Assembly: GCF_001673315.1 (NCBI RefSeq)
Contig: NZ_LZLQ01000114.1
Span: forward strand, 1-35,261
Reading direction: 5' to 3'
DNA: 35,261 bases
Origin: Mycobacterium asiaticum
Lineage (GTDB): Bacteria > Actinomycetota > Actinomycetes > Mycobacteriales > Mycobacteriaceae
Each line of letters begins with the position of its first letter. Position 1 is the stretch's first letter. The notes below the pieces were generated by a model. It saw only the letters and a list, made by a program, of their open reading frames with translations, was not told where the DNA came from and did not search any database. Of the stretch, positions 8,718 to 16,909 are shown in pieces. Position numbers and translations under genes: made by a program.

Positions 8718-10097
8718 CTACGGAGCACCCTCGTCGTCGTCTGTCTCGTCGTCTTCGTGGGTGAAGAGTTTCTCCGGGTGATGGAAGCTGTTGGTGCGGG
8801 GTTGGCCGTGGTCGAGGTGGGGTGGTGGGAGCCATTCGGTTTGGTGGTGGGTGTTGGTGCGGGTGGTCCAGCCGGTTTCGGCGAGTCTGTTGTGGGGGCC
8901 GCAGGCCAGGGTGAGGTCGGTGATGTCGGTGCGGGCGGTGGTGGTCCAGCCGGTGACGTGGTGGACTTCGCTGTGGTAGGCCGGGGCGTCGCAGCCCGGT
9001 TTGGTGCAACCCCGGTGCATGGCGGCCAGCATGATCCGTTGGGCCGGGGAGGCCAAGCGTTTGCCGTGGTAGAGCGCCAGGGGTTTGGCGCCGTCGAAGA
9101 TCGCCAAATAGTGGTGGGCGTGGCTGGCCATGCGGATCAGGTCGGTCATGGGGAGCAGGGTGTCGCCGCTGGTGCGGGCTTTACCGGTGCCGGCTTCCAG
9201 ATCCTTCAACGTAGTGGTGACGATGACCGACACGGGCAGCCCACGGTGCTGACCCAGATCGCCGGAGGCGAACAGCGCGCGGATCCCGGCGACCAGGGCG
9301 TCGTGGTGGCGTTGGCTGGTGCTGCGGGTGTCGCGGCGGGCGGTTTCCTCGTCGGGTTCGCCGTCCACGCGTGGAGCCTCATCGTCGGGGTTGCACATGC
9401 CCGGGGCGGCGAGTTTGGCCCAGACAGCCTCCAGCAGTGCGCGTAACTCGGGGGTGATCACGCCGGTCAACCGGGACATGCCATCGGCGTCCTGGGCGCC
9501 CAGGGTGAGACTGCGTTTGCGGGCGCGCTCTTGGTCGGAGAAGTCCCCGTCGGGGTGCAGCAGATCCATCAGGTGGCGGGCGTATTTGGCGACCTGATCG
9601 GGCCGGTATTCACAGGCTTTGGCGGCCAGGTCGGCTTCGGCGGCCTCGCGGGTGAACACGTCCACGGTGGCGGGCAGGTGGTCGAAGAAGTCGCGGATGA
9701 CTTTGACGTGCCCGTCGCCGATCAAACCCTCGCGCTGAGCCTGAGCGGTCGCACTGAGCACCGGCGCCAAGGGCTGCCCGGTCAACGCGCGGCGCGGCCC
9801 GAGGTCTTGGGCGTCGGCGATGCGGCGGCCGGCTTCGGCTTTGGTGATCCGCAACCGGTCGGCCAACGCACCCCGCAGCGTCCCACCCAACTCTTCAGCG
9901 CTGGCCTGGGCGCCGACCCCATTGATCAACGAATGCTGCGGGGCCCGCATCCGGCGGTTGCCCCGCTCCAACCACTCCAACGCCCACAACCGCTCCCGGG
10001 TGGTGAACGCGTCAAAAGACAACGCACACACCCGATCCAACGCGGCATCGTACGCATCGAAGACCTCCGCAACCTCATCACAAGAACTCGAAAGCAT
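8718..10097 (-). CDS. REP13E12 family protein (DUF222 plus HNH nuclease domain)
   Basis: This 459-residue protein has the DUF222 domain over most of its length and a C-terminal HNH-type zinc domain. Visible residues are C364 and C369 (CTKPGC), the HH pair at 379-380 (EVHHVTGW), C399 and H402-N403 (CGPHN). It ends in an acidic tail. This is the mycobacterial 13E12 repeat family, present in several copies per genome and known as integration sites for prophage-like elements. M. tuberculosis has, as I recall, no such gene between Rv1276c and Rv1277, so it is probably an insertion. It looks intact. Its ATG at 10097 lies inside a LexA box and 7 bases after a damage-type -10 element, which predicts a leaderless mRNA. 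Confidence 0.9.
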   Translation of the reverse strand: MLSSSCDEVAEVFDAYDAALDRVCALSFDAFTTRERLWALEWLERGNRRMRAPQHSLINGVGAQASAEELGGTLRGALADRLRITKAEAGRRIADAQDLGPRRALTGQPLAPVLSATAQAQREGLIGDGHVKVIRDFFDHLPATVDVFTREAAEADLAAKACEYRPDQVAKYARHLMDLLHPDGDFSDQERARKRSLTLGAQDADGMSRLTGVITPELRALLEAVWAKLAAPGMCNPDDEAPRVDGEPDEETARRDTRSTSQRHHDALVAGIRALFASGDLGQHRGLPVSVIVTTTLKDLEAGTGKARTSGDTLLPMTDLIRMASHAHHYLAIFDGAKPLALYHGKRLASPAQRIMLAAMHRGCTKPGCDAPAYHSEVHHVTGWTTTARTDITDLTLACGPHNRLAETGWTTRTNTHHQTEWLPPPHLDHGQPRTNSFHHPEKLFTHEDDETDDDEGAP

Positions 10098-10103
10098 GTT
10101 CGA
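10088..10103. promoter_or_regulatory. LexA (SOS) box overlapping the REP13E12 start codon
   Basis: TCGAAAGCATGTTCGA matches the mycobacterial SOS consensus TCGAAC-N4-GTTCGA at 11 of 12 defined positions. It covers the start codon at 10095-10097 and abuts the -10 element at 10104-10109, so bound LexA would block transcription start of the REP13E12 gene. SOS boxes have been reported at other 13E12 genes in M. tuberculosis. Confidence 0.85.
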
Positions 10104-10126
10104 ATACTACCGCTCGGCCCCGACAA
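10104..10126 (-). promoter_or_regulatory. DNA-damage (PafBC / RecA-NDp type) promoter facing REP13E12
   Basis: Read on the minus strand, 10126-10118 is TTGTCGGGG, followed by exactly 8 bases and TAGTAT (10109-10104). The published mycobacterial LexA-independent damage promoter is TTGTCRGTG-N8-TANNNT; 8 of 9 upstream positions match, and the spacing and -10 fit. The predicted start of transcription falls on the A of the ATG at 10097. Confidence 0.75.
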
Positions 10127-10156
10127 GATCGGACCTGCCGATCGACGTCCCAAGAG

Positions 10157-10179
10157 TTGTCGGTACCAACCCCTACACT
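10157..10179 (+). promoter_or_regulatory. DNA-damage (PafBC / RecA-NDp type) promoter for the Mre11/Rad50-like pair
   Basis: TTGTCGGTA at 10157-10165, an 8-base spacer and TACACT at 10174-10179 match the mycobacterial TTGTCRGTG-N8-TANNNT motif at 8 of 9 upstream positions with exact spacing. Transcription would start near 10186, leaving a leader of about 37 bases with a good ribosome site at 10207-10214 before the ATG at 10223. Confidence 0.82.
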
Positions 10180-10222
10180 CCCGAGGCAGTACCAAACACG
10201 TTCGAAGAAAGGGGTTCCGGGC

Positions 10223-11377
10223 ATGCGATTCCTGCACACCGCCGATTGGCAACTGGGCATGACGCGGCACTTCCTTTCCGGCGACGCGCAGCCCCGGTAT
10301 TCAGCTGCCCGCCGTGACGCGGTGGCCGGTCTGGGCGTCCTGGCCGCCGAAGTGGGTGCGGAGTTCGTCGTCGCCGCCGGCGACGTCTTCGAACACAACC
10401 AGCTCGCACCGCAGGTCGTCGGCCAATCACTGGAAGCCATGCGCGCCATCGGTATACCGGTCTATCTGCTGCCCGGTAACCACGACCCGCTGGATGCGTC
10501 GTCGGTCTACACCGGCGAATTGTTCACCGCCGAATGCCCCGACAACGTCATCGTGCTCGAATCGTCCGGCGTGCATGAGGTGCGCCCCGGCGTCGAGATC
10601 CTCGCCGCTCCTTGGCGGTCGAAGGCGCCCACCGCTGATCTCGTCGCCGAAGTGCTTGAAGGCGTGTCCGAATCCGCCGACACCACACGCGTACTCGTCG
10701 CGCACGGCGGTGTCGACGTGCTCGACCCAGACCGGGATAAGCCGTCACTGATCAAGCTGAATACCGTCGAGAAAGCGTTGCGCGACGGGGCAATTCATTA
10801 TGTTGCCTTGGGCGACAAGCACTCTCGCACTGAGGTGGGCGGCACGGGACGGGTCTGGTATTCCGGTTCACCGGAAGTCACCAATTATGACGACGTCGAA
10901 GCTGACCCTGGTCATGTCCTGATCGTTGACGTCGACGAGAACGATCCAGCTCGAACCGTCACGGTCGAGGCTCGCCACGTCGGCCGTTGGCGTTTTGTCA
11001 CCCTCCGCCGAGAGGTCGACACGAATCGCTGCGTCGCCGATCTCGATCTCAACCTGGACCTGATGAACGAGAAGGACCGCACCGTCGTGCGTCTTGCGCT
11101 GACGGGCTCGTTGACGGTCACCGACCGCGCCGCGCTGGACGCATGCCTGGACCGGTACTCGCGACTGTTTGCTTCGCTTCGGTTGTGGGACAGCCATTCC
11201 GACTTGGCGGTGGTCCCCGCAGACGGTGAATTCGACGGGCTCGGTATCGGTGGGTTTGCGGCCGCGGCGGTCGACGAGCTGGTAGCCACGGCACGTGCGG
11301 ATGACTCCGAGTTCGCCGTCGATGCCCAGGGCGCGTTGGCGCTACTGCTTCGTCTGGCGGATCGGGGCGCGGCATGA
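10223..11377 (+). CDS. Mre11/SbcD-like metallophosphoesterase (predicted DNA repair nuclease)
   Basis: The 384-residue product has the calcineurin-like phosphoesterase motifs of Mre11/SbcD: HTADWQLG (D8), AGDVFEHN (D54), PGNHDP (N86, H87), VAHGG (H161) and LGDKHSR (H200), then a beta-rich C-terminal part. Two usual metal ligands differ: the His of D-x-H is Gln10, and the first His of G-H-x-H is Asp198. The ATG at 10223 has a clear ribosome site (GAAAGGGG, 10207-10214) and is where homology to SbcD begins. It overlaps the Rad50-like gene by ATGA, so the two should act as one complex in processing DNA ends. The position matches Rv1277. The promoter upstream is of the damage-induced type. Nuclease activity is inferred. 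Confidence 0.88.
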   Translation: MRFLHTADWQLGMTRHFLSGDAQPRYSAARRDAVAGLGVLAAEVGAEFVVAAGDVFEHNQLAPQVVGQSLEAMRAIGIPVYLLPGNHDPLDASSVYTGELFTAECPDNVIVLESSGVHEVRPGVEILAAPWRSKAPTADLVAEVLEGVSESADTTRVLVAHGGVDVLDPDRDKPSLIKLNTVEKALRDGAIHYVALGDKHSRTEVGGTGRVWYSGSPEVTNYDDVEADPGHVLIVDVDENDPARTVTVEARHVGRWRFVTLRREVDTNRCVADLDLNLDLMNEKDRTVVRLALTGSLTVTDRAALDACLDRYSRLFASLRLWDSHSDLAVVPADGEFDGLGIGGFAAAAVDELVATARADDSEFAVDAQGALALLLRLADRGAA

Positions 11378-13995
11378 AATTGCATCGGTTGGTCCTCACG
11401 AACTATCGCGGCATCACGCACCGGGAGATCGAATTTCCCGACAACGGTGTGGTGGTGGTATGCGGCGCCAACGAGATCGGCAAGTCGTCGATGATCGAAG
11501 CTCTGGACCTGCTGCTGGAGTCCAAGGACCGCTCGACCAAGAAAGACGTTAAGCAGGTCAAACCGACCAATGCCGATGTCGGTTCTGAGGTCACCGCCGA
11601 GATCAGCAGCGGCCCTTACCGTTTCGTGTATCGCAAGCGCTTCCACAAGAAGTTCGAGACCGAGTTGACGGTGCTGGCGCCACGTCGCGAACAGCTCACC
11701 GGCGACGAGGCGCACGAGCGGGTCCGCGCAATGCTGGCCGAAACGGTCGACACCGAGTTGTGGCGCGCTCAGCGGGTACTGCAGGCCGCGCCGACCGCCG
11801 CGGTGGATTTGTCCGGTTGCGATGCGCTGTCACGGGCACTCGACGTCGCTGCGGGCGACGACGCGGCGCTGTCCGGCAATGAGCCCATCCTGATCGAGCG
11901 CATCGACGCCGAGTTCGCCCGGTATTTCACCCCGACAGGGCGTCCGACCGGCGAATGGGCGGCTGCGGTCAAGCGACTGGATGACGCCAAGGTTGCCGTG
12001 GCCGAATGTGCGAACGCTGTCGCAGAGGTCGAGGACAGGGTGGACAGCCACGCCGAGCTGACCAGGCAGGCGGCTGAGCTAGCCAAGCAATGCAGCGCCG
12101 CCGAGCCGCGTTTGTGTGCCGCGCAGACCGCAACCGATCGTATTGCCGCACTTGCCGACCAGGTGCGAGAAGCAACATTGATCGCGGCCGCCGCCGTCGC
12201 GACCAGCGCCGCATCCACTGCCGCGCACACCGCGCGGCTCGATTTGATCGACGAAATAGATACTCGCAGAGCAACTATTGCCGCCCTCGCGGCCCAGGCG
12301 CAGGAAGCGGCCGAGCTTCGGGCGGCGGCAGCGCGAGACGCCGAGGCATGCGAAGCCGCGGTCGCCGACGCCGCACGGGCTCTGACGGCCGCGCAGGACC
12401 GAGCCGAATCTGCTCAACGCACGCTCGACGGGATCGCCGAGCGTGAGGAGGCCGAGCGCTTGCGCGCCCGACTTGCCAACATCGACCGCATCGAGCACGA
12501 GCGGTCCCGAGTGGTCAAAGAGTTGTCCGAGATCGCACTGACGCAAGGGTTGCTGCGCCGCATCGAAGATTCCGCCGCCGCGGTCGACCGTGTCAGCGGT
12601 CAACTGGAGTTGATCTCGGCGGTCGTGGAGTTCACCGCCGCCGCCGACATCGCGCTAACGGTCGACGACCGGGAAATCGTGCTACCGGCCGGGGGAAGTT
12701 GGTCAGTGACCGCCACCGGTCCCACTGACGTCCAGGTCGCCGGCGTGTTGACCGCTCGCATCACTCCAGGTGCCACCGCCCTGGACGTTCAGGCGAAACA
12801 CCAAGAAGCGCAACAGAATCTCGAAGCCGCGTTGGCGGCCGGCGGTGTTGCCGATCTGGCAACGGCCCGATCGGTCGACGAATGCCGCCGCGAGCTGGAA
12901 CGAACTCGCGACCAGCTCACTGCCACGCTCGCCGGGTTGTGCGGCGACGAACATGCCGAACAACTCCGCGAGAGGCTGGCGCAGTTGGTCGCCAGTCAAT
13001 CGGCGGAAGCCGGCTTTGTCGACCTCGACGCCGATACTGCCCGCACACAACGGAACGAAGCTGACGCGGCTCGGGCAGCGGCCTACGCCGAGTGCGAAGT
13101 CCGTCGCCAAAGCGCCGCCGCCGCCGCTCACAGGCTAGCCGAAACGACCACCCGCGCAACCGTTCTCGAGAACGATGCAGCCGCACAACGCGCTGCGCTC
13201 GACACCTCGGTCACCCGGTTGGCCGGTGATCGTTCAACCGTCGACGACGATGCCCTGGCGGCTTCGGCCGACGCCGAGCGGCAGACGGCGCAGGCCGCAG
13301 AGCAGCGCGTTGCACAACTGAGCCAGGCGCTGGCAGCCGCCGCGCCGGACACGATGGCCGCCGAACTCAAGGAAGCCGCAGAGGTGGTCGAAGCGCTGCA
13401 CGCGCGCCACGACGAGACCGTCGAGGCGTTACGAAAGGTGAGCATCGAGCTAGCAGTGCTGCGCAGTGAAGGACGAAAAGGCAAGCTCGACGCCGCAGAG
13501 ATCGAACTCGAACACGCTGCCAGCCAGCACGCCCGGGTAGGAAGCCGCGCGAGGTCCGCACACCTGCTGCGGTCGGTGATGGGCCGCCACCGTGACACCA
13601 CCCGCCTGCGTTACGTGGAGCCGTACCGCGCGGAACTCGAACGGCTCGGACGCCCGGTGTTCGGACCCAGCTTGGAGATCGAGGTCGACAGCAACCTGTG
13701 CATTCTCAGCCGAACACTGAACGGCGTTACCGTGCCCTACGAGTCGTTATCGGGTGGGGCCAAAGAACAACTCGGCATCCTGGCGCGACTGGCCTGTGCA
13801 GCCCTGGTCGCCAAGGAAGACACCGTCCCTGTGGTCGTGGACGACGCGCTGGGGTTCACTGACCCCGACCGGTTGGCCAAGATGGGCGAGGTGTTCGACG
13901 CTGTCGGCAACCACGGCCAGGTTCTGGTGCTCACCTGCAATCCCCACCGGTACGACAGTGTCACGGGAGCGCACCGCATCGATCTCAGCGCGTAG
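11374..13995 (+). CDS. Rad50/SbcC-like SMC-type ATPase
   Basis: This 873-residue protein has an ABC-type ATPase head split at the two ends: Walker A GANEIGKS (31-38), signature LSGGAKEQLG (792-801) and Walker B VPVVVDDALGF, with Asp823-Asp824 where Asp-Glu is usual. Between them lie long Ala/Glu/Arg-rich coiled coils (about 195-410 and 470-770) interrupted by a beta-rich segment (about 415-470). There is no Cys-x-x-Cys zinc hook, so the coils are probably joined by another type of hinge. It overlaps the nuclease gene by 4 bases and matches Rv1278. The expected role is ATP-driven opening and closing of the nuclease partner on DNA. No gene of known antiphage type is beside it. Confidence 0.88.
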   Translation: MKLHRLVLTNYRGITHREIEFPDNGVVVVCGANEIGKSSMIEALDLLLESKDRSTKKDVKQVKPTNADVGSEVTAEISSGPYRFVYRKRFHKKFETELTVLAPRREQLTGDEAHERVRAMLAETVDTELWRAQRVLQAAPTAAVDLSGCDALSRALDVAAGDDAALSGNEPILIERIDAEFARYFTPTGRPTGEWAAAVKRLDDAKVAVAECANAVAEVEDRVDSHAELTRQAAELAKQCSAAEPRLCAAQTATDRIAALADQVREATLIAAAAVATSAASTAAHTARLDLIDEIDTRRATIAALAAQAQEAAELRAAAARDAEACEAAVADAARALTAAQDRAESAQRTLDGIAEREEAERLRARLANIDRIEHERSRVVKELSEIALTQGLLRRIEDSAAAVDRVSGQLELISAVVEFTAAADIALTVDDREIVLPAGGSWSVTATGPTDVQVAGVLTARITPGATALDVQAKHQEAQQNLEAALAAGGVADLATARSVDECRRELERTRDQLTATLAGLCGDEHAEQLRERLAQLVASQSAEAGFVDLDADTARTQRNEADAARAAAYAECEVRRQSAAAAAHRLAETTTRATVLENDAAAQRAALDTSVTRLAGDRSTVDDDALAASADAERQTAQAAEQRVAQLSQALAAAAPDTMAAELKEAAEVVEALHARHDETVEALRKVSIELAVLRSEGRKGKLDAAEIELEHAASQHARVGSRARSAHLLRSVMGRHRDTTRLRYVEPYRAELERLGRPVFGPSLEIEVDSNLCILSRTLNGVTVPYESLSGGAKEQLGILARLACAALVAKEDTVPVVVDDALGFTDPDRLAKMGEVFDAVGNHGQVLVLTCNPHRYDSVTGAHRIDLSA

Positions 13996-14043
13996 TGCTT
14001 TGGCGGCGGCAAGCATAAACTCGGCCGGAAACGGGGATGCACC

Positions 14044-15630
14044 ATGGACACTCAGCGTGACTACGTAGTCGTCGGTACCGGCTCTGCCGGTGCTGCCGTG
14101 ATCAACCGGCTCAGCGCCGATCCGGCCACGCAGGTAGCGGCATTGGAGGCCGGTCCCGGCGACACGAACAGATTCATCGGCATCCCAGCGGCCTTCTCGA
14201 AACTGTTCCGCAGCGAGGTCGACTGGGACTATCTCACCGAACCGCAACCCGCGCTCGACGGGCGCCAGATCTATTGGCCCCGGGGCAAGGTGTTGGGCGG
14301 TTGTTCGTCGATGAACGCGATGATGTGGGTGCGCGGGTTCGGGGCCGACTACGACGAGTGGGCCAAGCGGGTTGGCCCGGACTGGTCCGCCGCGGAAGTC
14401 CTCGAGTACTACCGTCGCATCGAGAATGTCACGGCGGCATGGCACTTCGTCAGCAGTGAGGACAGCGGCGTCACCGGTCCGCTGCACATTTCGCGTCAGC
14501 GCAGTCCCCGCCCGTTGACCGCAGCTTGGCTTGCCGCGACACGCGAATGCGGATATCCAGCCGCGCAGCCGAATTCTCCGGCGCCCGAGGGCTTCTGCGA
14601 AACCGTTGTCACCCAGCGTCGCGGTGCGCGGTATAGCACCGCCGACGCCTACCTGAAGCCGGCGATGAGCCGGCAGAACCTCACCCTGTACACCGAGGCG
14701 ACGGCGACGCGGATCGTGTTCGACGGCACCCGTGCGGTCGGCGTCGAGTACGAGCGCGGCGGTCACACGTCGGTGGTGCACGCGCGCCGCGAGGTGGTGC
14801 TGTGCGGCGGTTCGATCAACAGCCCGCAGCTGCTCATGCTCTCGGGCATCGGTGACCGTGCACACCTGACCGAGCACGGCATCGAAACCGTCTGCCACGC
14901 ACCGGAAGTGGGCCAGAATCTGCTCGACCATCTGGTCGTGCCGCTGGGATTCGACGTCGAAGAGGATAGCCTGTTCGCGGCTGAAAAGGCGAAGCAACTC
15001 CTCAGCTACCTGTTGCGGCGGCGCGGCATGCTCACCTCGAACGTGGGTGAAGCGTACGGATTCGTCCGCAGCCGTGCCGATCTAGACTTGCCCGACCTGG
15101 AACTGATCTTTGCGCCCGCACCCTTCTACGACGAGGCGTTGGTCCCGGCGGCGGGCCACGGGGTGGTCTTCGGTCCGATCCTCGTCGCGCCCGAAAGCCG
15201 CGGGCACCTCATGCTGCGTTCCGCTGATCCGCACGACAAGCCGATCATCGACCCGTGCTACCTGTCCGATCCGGAAGGCGTAGACCGTGCCGCACTGCTG
15301 GCCGGGTTGCGGATTTGCGCCGAGATCGCCAAGGCCCCCTCGCTACGGGACGTGCTGGGGCCCGTCGTGCGGCCGCGCAACTGCACCGAACTGGACGAAG
15401 CCACCCTCGACCTGGCCCTCAGGGCGTCGTCGCACACCCTCTACCACCCACTCGGGACCTGCCGAATGGGCAGCGACGACGCTAGCGTCGTCGACCCTCA
15501 ACTGCGGGTGCGCGGCGTCGACGGGCTGCGCATAGCCGACGCCTCGGTGATGCCCAGCACGATCCGCGGTCATACGCATGCCCCGTCGGTGCTGATCGGT
15601 GAGAAGGCCGCCGACTTGATCCTTGGTTGA
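14044..15630 (+). CDS. GMC-family FAD-dependent oxidoreductase (choline dehydrogenase-like)
   Basis: The product is 528 residues, the usual length, with the N-terminal FAD-binding motif GTGSAG (11-16), the GMC signature around PRGKVLGGCSSMNAM (about 80-94) and a C-terminal substrate domain. The catalytic pair seems to be His468 (in YHPLGTCRMG) and His512 (in GHTHAPS). GMC enzymes oxidise alcohols using FAD; the substrate here cannot be read from sequence. The position and length fit Rv1279 of M. tuberculosis. The gene follows the Rad50-like gene after 48 bases and has its own weak ribosome site. The downstream hydrolase begins within a few dozen bases, so the two may be co-transcribed. Confidence 0.9.
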   Translation: MDTQRDYVVVGTGSAGAAVINRLSADPATQVAALEAGPGDTNRFIGIPAAFSKLFRSEVDWDYLTEPQPALDGRQIYWPRGKVLGGCSSMNAMMWVRGFGADYDEWAKRVGPDWSAAEVLEYYRRIENVTAAWHFVSSEDSGVTGPLHISRQRSPRPLTAAWLAATRECGYPAAQPNSPAPEGFCETVVTQRRGARYSTADAYLKPAMSRQNLTLYTEATATRIVFDGTRAVGVEYERGGHTSVVHARREVVLCGGSINSPQLLMLSGIGDRAHLTEHGIETVCHAPEVGQNLLDHLVVPLGFDVEEDSLFAAEKAKQLLSYLLRRRGMLTSNVGEAYGFVRSRADLDLPDLELIFAPAPFYDEALVPAAGHGVVFGPILVAPESRGHLMLRSADPHDKPIIDPCYLSDPEGVDRAALLAGLRICAEIAKAPSLRDVLGPVVRPRNCTELDEATLDLALRASSHTLYHPLGTCRMGSDDASVVDPQLRVRGVDGLRIADASVMPSTIRGHTHAPSVLIGEKAADLILG

Positions 15631-15667
15631 CCATCGGCAGAATGGCACCCATGACGGGCCGCCACCG

Positions 15668-16909
15668 ATGACGATGAACGCGAAACGGCGCCGGGTACAC
15701 CGCAAGTTGGCCGGACTGCCGGGGGTGCGGCCGGTGCGCAGGCCGGTCTCCCCGGACAGCGACCAGGAGTTCGATCTCTACTACGTGCGCACCGGCCACA
15801 AGTCGGCACACCCCCTGGTCGTCATCCCGGGCGGGCCAGGCGTCGCGTCGCTGCGGCTGTACCAGGGATTTCGCCGTCGGGCCTCCGCCGCCGGACTCGA
15901 CGTGATAATGATCGAGCACCGCGGGGTGGGAATGTCGCGCCACGACGACTCCGGCGCCGACCTGCCGCCGCAGGCACTGACCATCGAGCAGGTGGTTGAC
16001 GACGTGGCCGCGGTGCTGGACGACGCGCAGGTGGACTCCGCCGTCATCTTCGGCTCGTCGTACGGCAGCTACATTGCAGCCGGGGTCGGGGTCCGGCATC
16101 CCGGCCGGGTGCACGCGATGATTCTGGATTCGCCGGTGCTGTCCCATCGAGACATCGTCCCGGTGCGCGATGCGCTGCGCGACGTCCTGCTGAACGGCAA
16201 GACGCCGGAAACCAGGAAGCTAGCACCAAAGATACGACGGCTGGTCGACGCCGGGGTGATGACTCCGGCCGCGGGTCAGGTCGCGGTCACGATCTACGGC
16301 TACGGCGGAGTCGCCATGCTCGAACACCAAGTCAACCTGCTCCTCACCGGTCGAAAGATGTTGTGGCGGGCGATCGTTCGAGTGACCACCATGGGCGTCA
16401 GCCGCAAGGCGCCATATCGGTACGAGCCCGACCTGGTCAACCGGATCGCCCTTCGTGAACTCGACTACGCCGCCGAACCCGACGGCCTGCCGCTCGACCC
16501 GGCCGAGGCGATGCGCGAAACCATGGACATCACAGTGTCTTTCGAGGCCGAACCCTATGATCTGGTGGCCGAGATGCCACGGTTCGGTTGGCCCACGGTA
16601 GTGATCGCCGGAGGCCGCGACCTCGTCACACCAATGGCGGTGTCCGAGCGCGTGGCATCCCTGCTGCCCAACGCGACCCTGCTGCGGTTACCCACGATGG
16701 GCCACGCGGCACTGGACTTTCGTGAGCCGCTCGCCCTCGCCGTTGGCGCTGCCGTGTGTAGCGGCCGCTTCAGCACACTGGAAATGCAGGCAGCTGCTCT
16801 GGATGCGCTGCCCCCGCGGCTTCCGATGCGGCTGCTGTGGAAGGCGATCGACGTTGCCGCCACCGCGGAGGCTGCGATACCCCGCCGACGGCACCGGTTC
16901 AGCGCGTGA
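15668..16909 (+). CDS. Alpha/beta hydrolase, proline iminopeptidase-like
   Basis: The 413-residue product has the oxyanion region IPGGPGV, a nucleophile elbow GSSYGSY, an acid in AGGRDLVTP and the catalytic His in MGHAALD. The HGGPG-like motif and the large cap resemble the proline iminopeptidase / tripeptidyl peptidase group (S33), but esterase activity is equally possible. There is no signal peptide; the N-terminus is strongly basic. I start at the ATG at 15668; an in-frame TTG at 15623 would overlap the oxidoreductase stop. The last 11 bases overlap the convergent oppA gene. M. tuberculosis lacks a gene at this point as I recall, so this may be a local gain or an ancestral gene lost there. 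Confidence 0.85.
   Translation: MTMNAKRRRVHRKLAGLPGVRPVRRPVSPDSDQEFDLYYVRTGHKSAHPLVVIPGGPGVASLRLYQGFRRRASAAGLDVIMIEHRGVGMSRHDDSGADLPPQALTIEQVVDDVAAVLDDAQVDSAVIFGSSYGSYIAAGVGVRHPGRVHAMILDSPVLSHRDIVPVRDALRDVLLNGKTPETRKLAPKIRRLVDAGVMTPAAGQVAVTIYGYGGVAMLEHQVNLLLTGRKMLWRAIVRVTTMGVSRKAPYRYEPDLVNRIALRELDYAAEPDGLPLDPAEAMRETMDITVSFEAEPYDLVAEMPRFGWPTVVIAGGRDLVTPMAVSERVASLLPNATLLRLPTMGHAALDFREPLALAVGAAVCSGRFSTLEMQAAALDALPPRLPMRLLWKAIDVAATAEAAIPRRRHRFSA

Noticed and set aside
10200..10205. Second LexA site (GTTCGA) just before the Mre11-like gene
   Set aside because: Only the right half matches; the left half fits at 2 of 6 positions.
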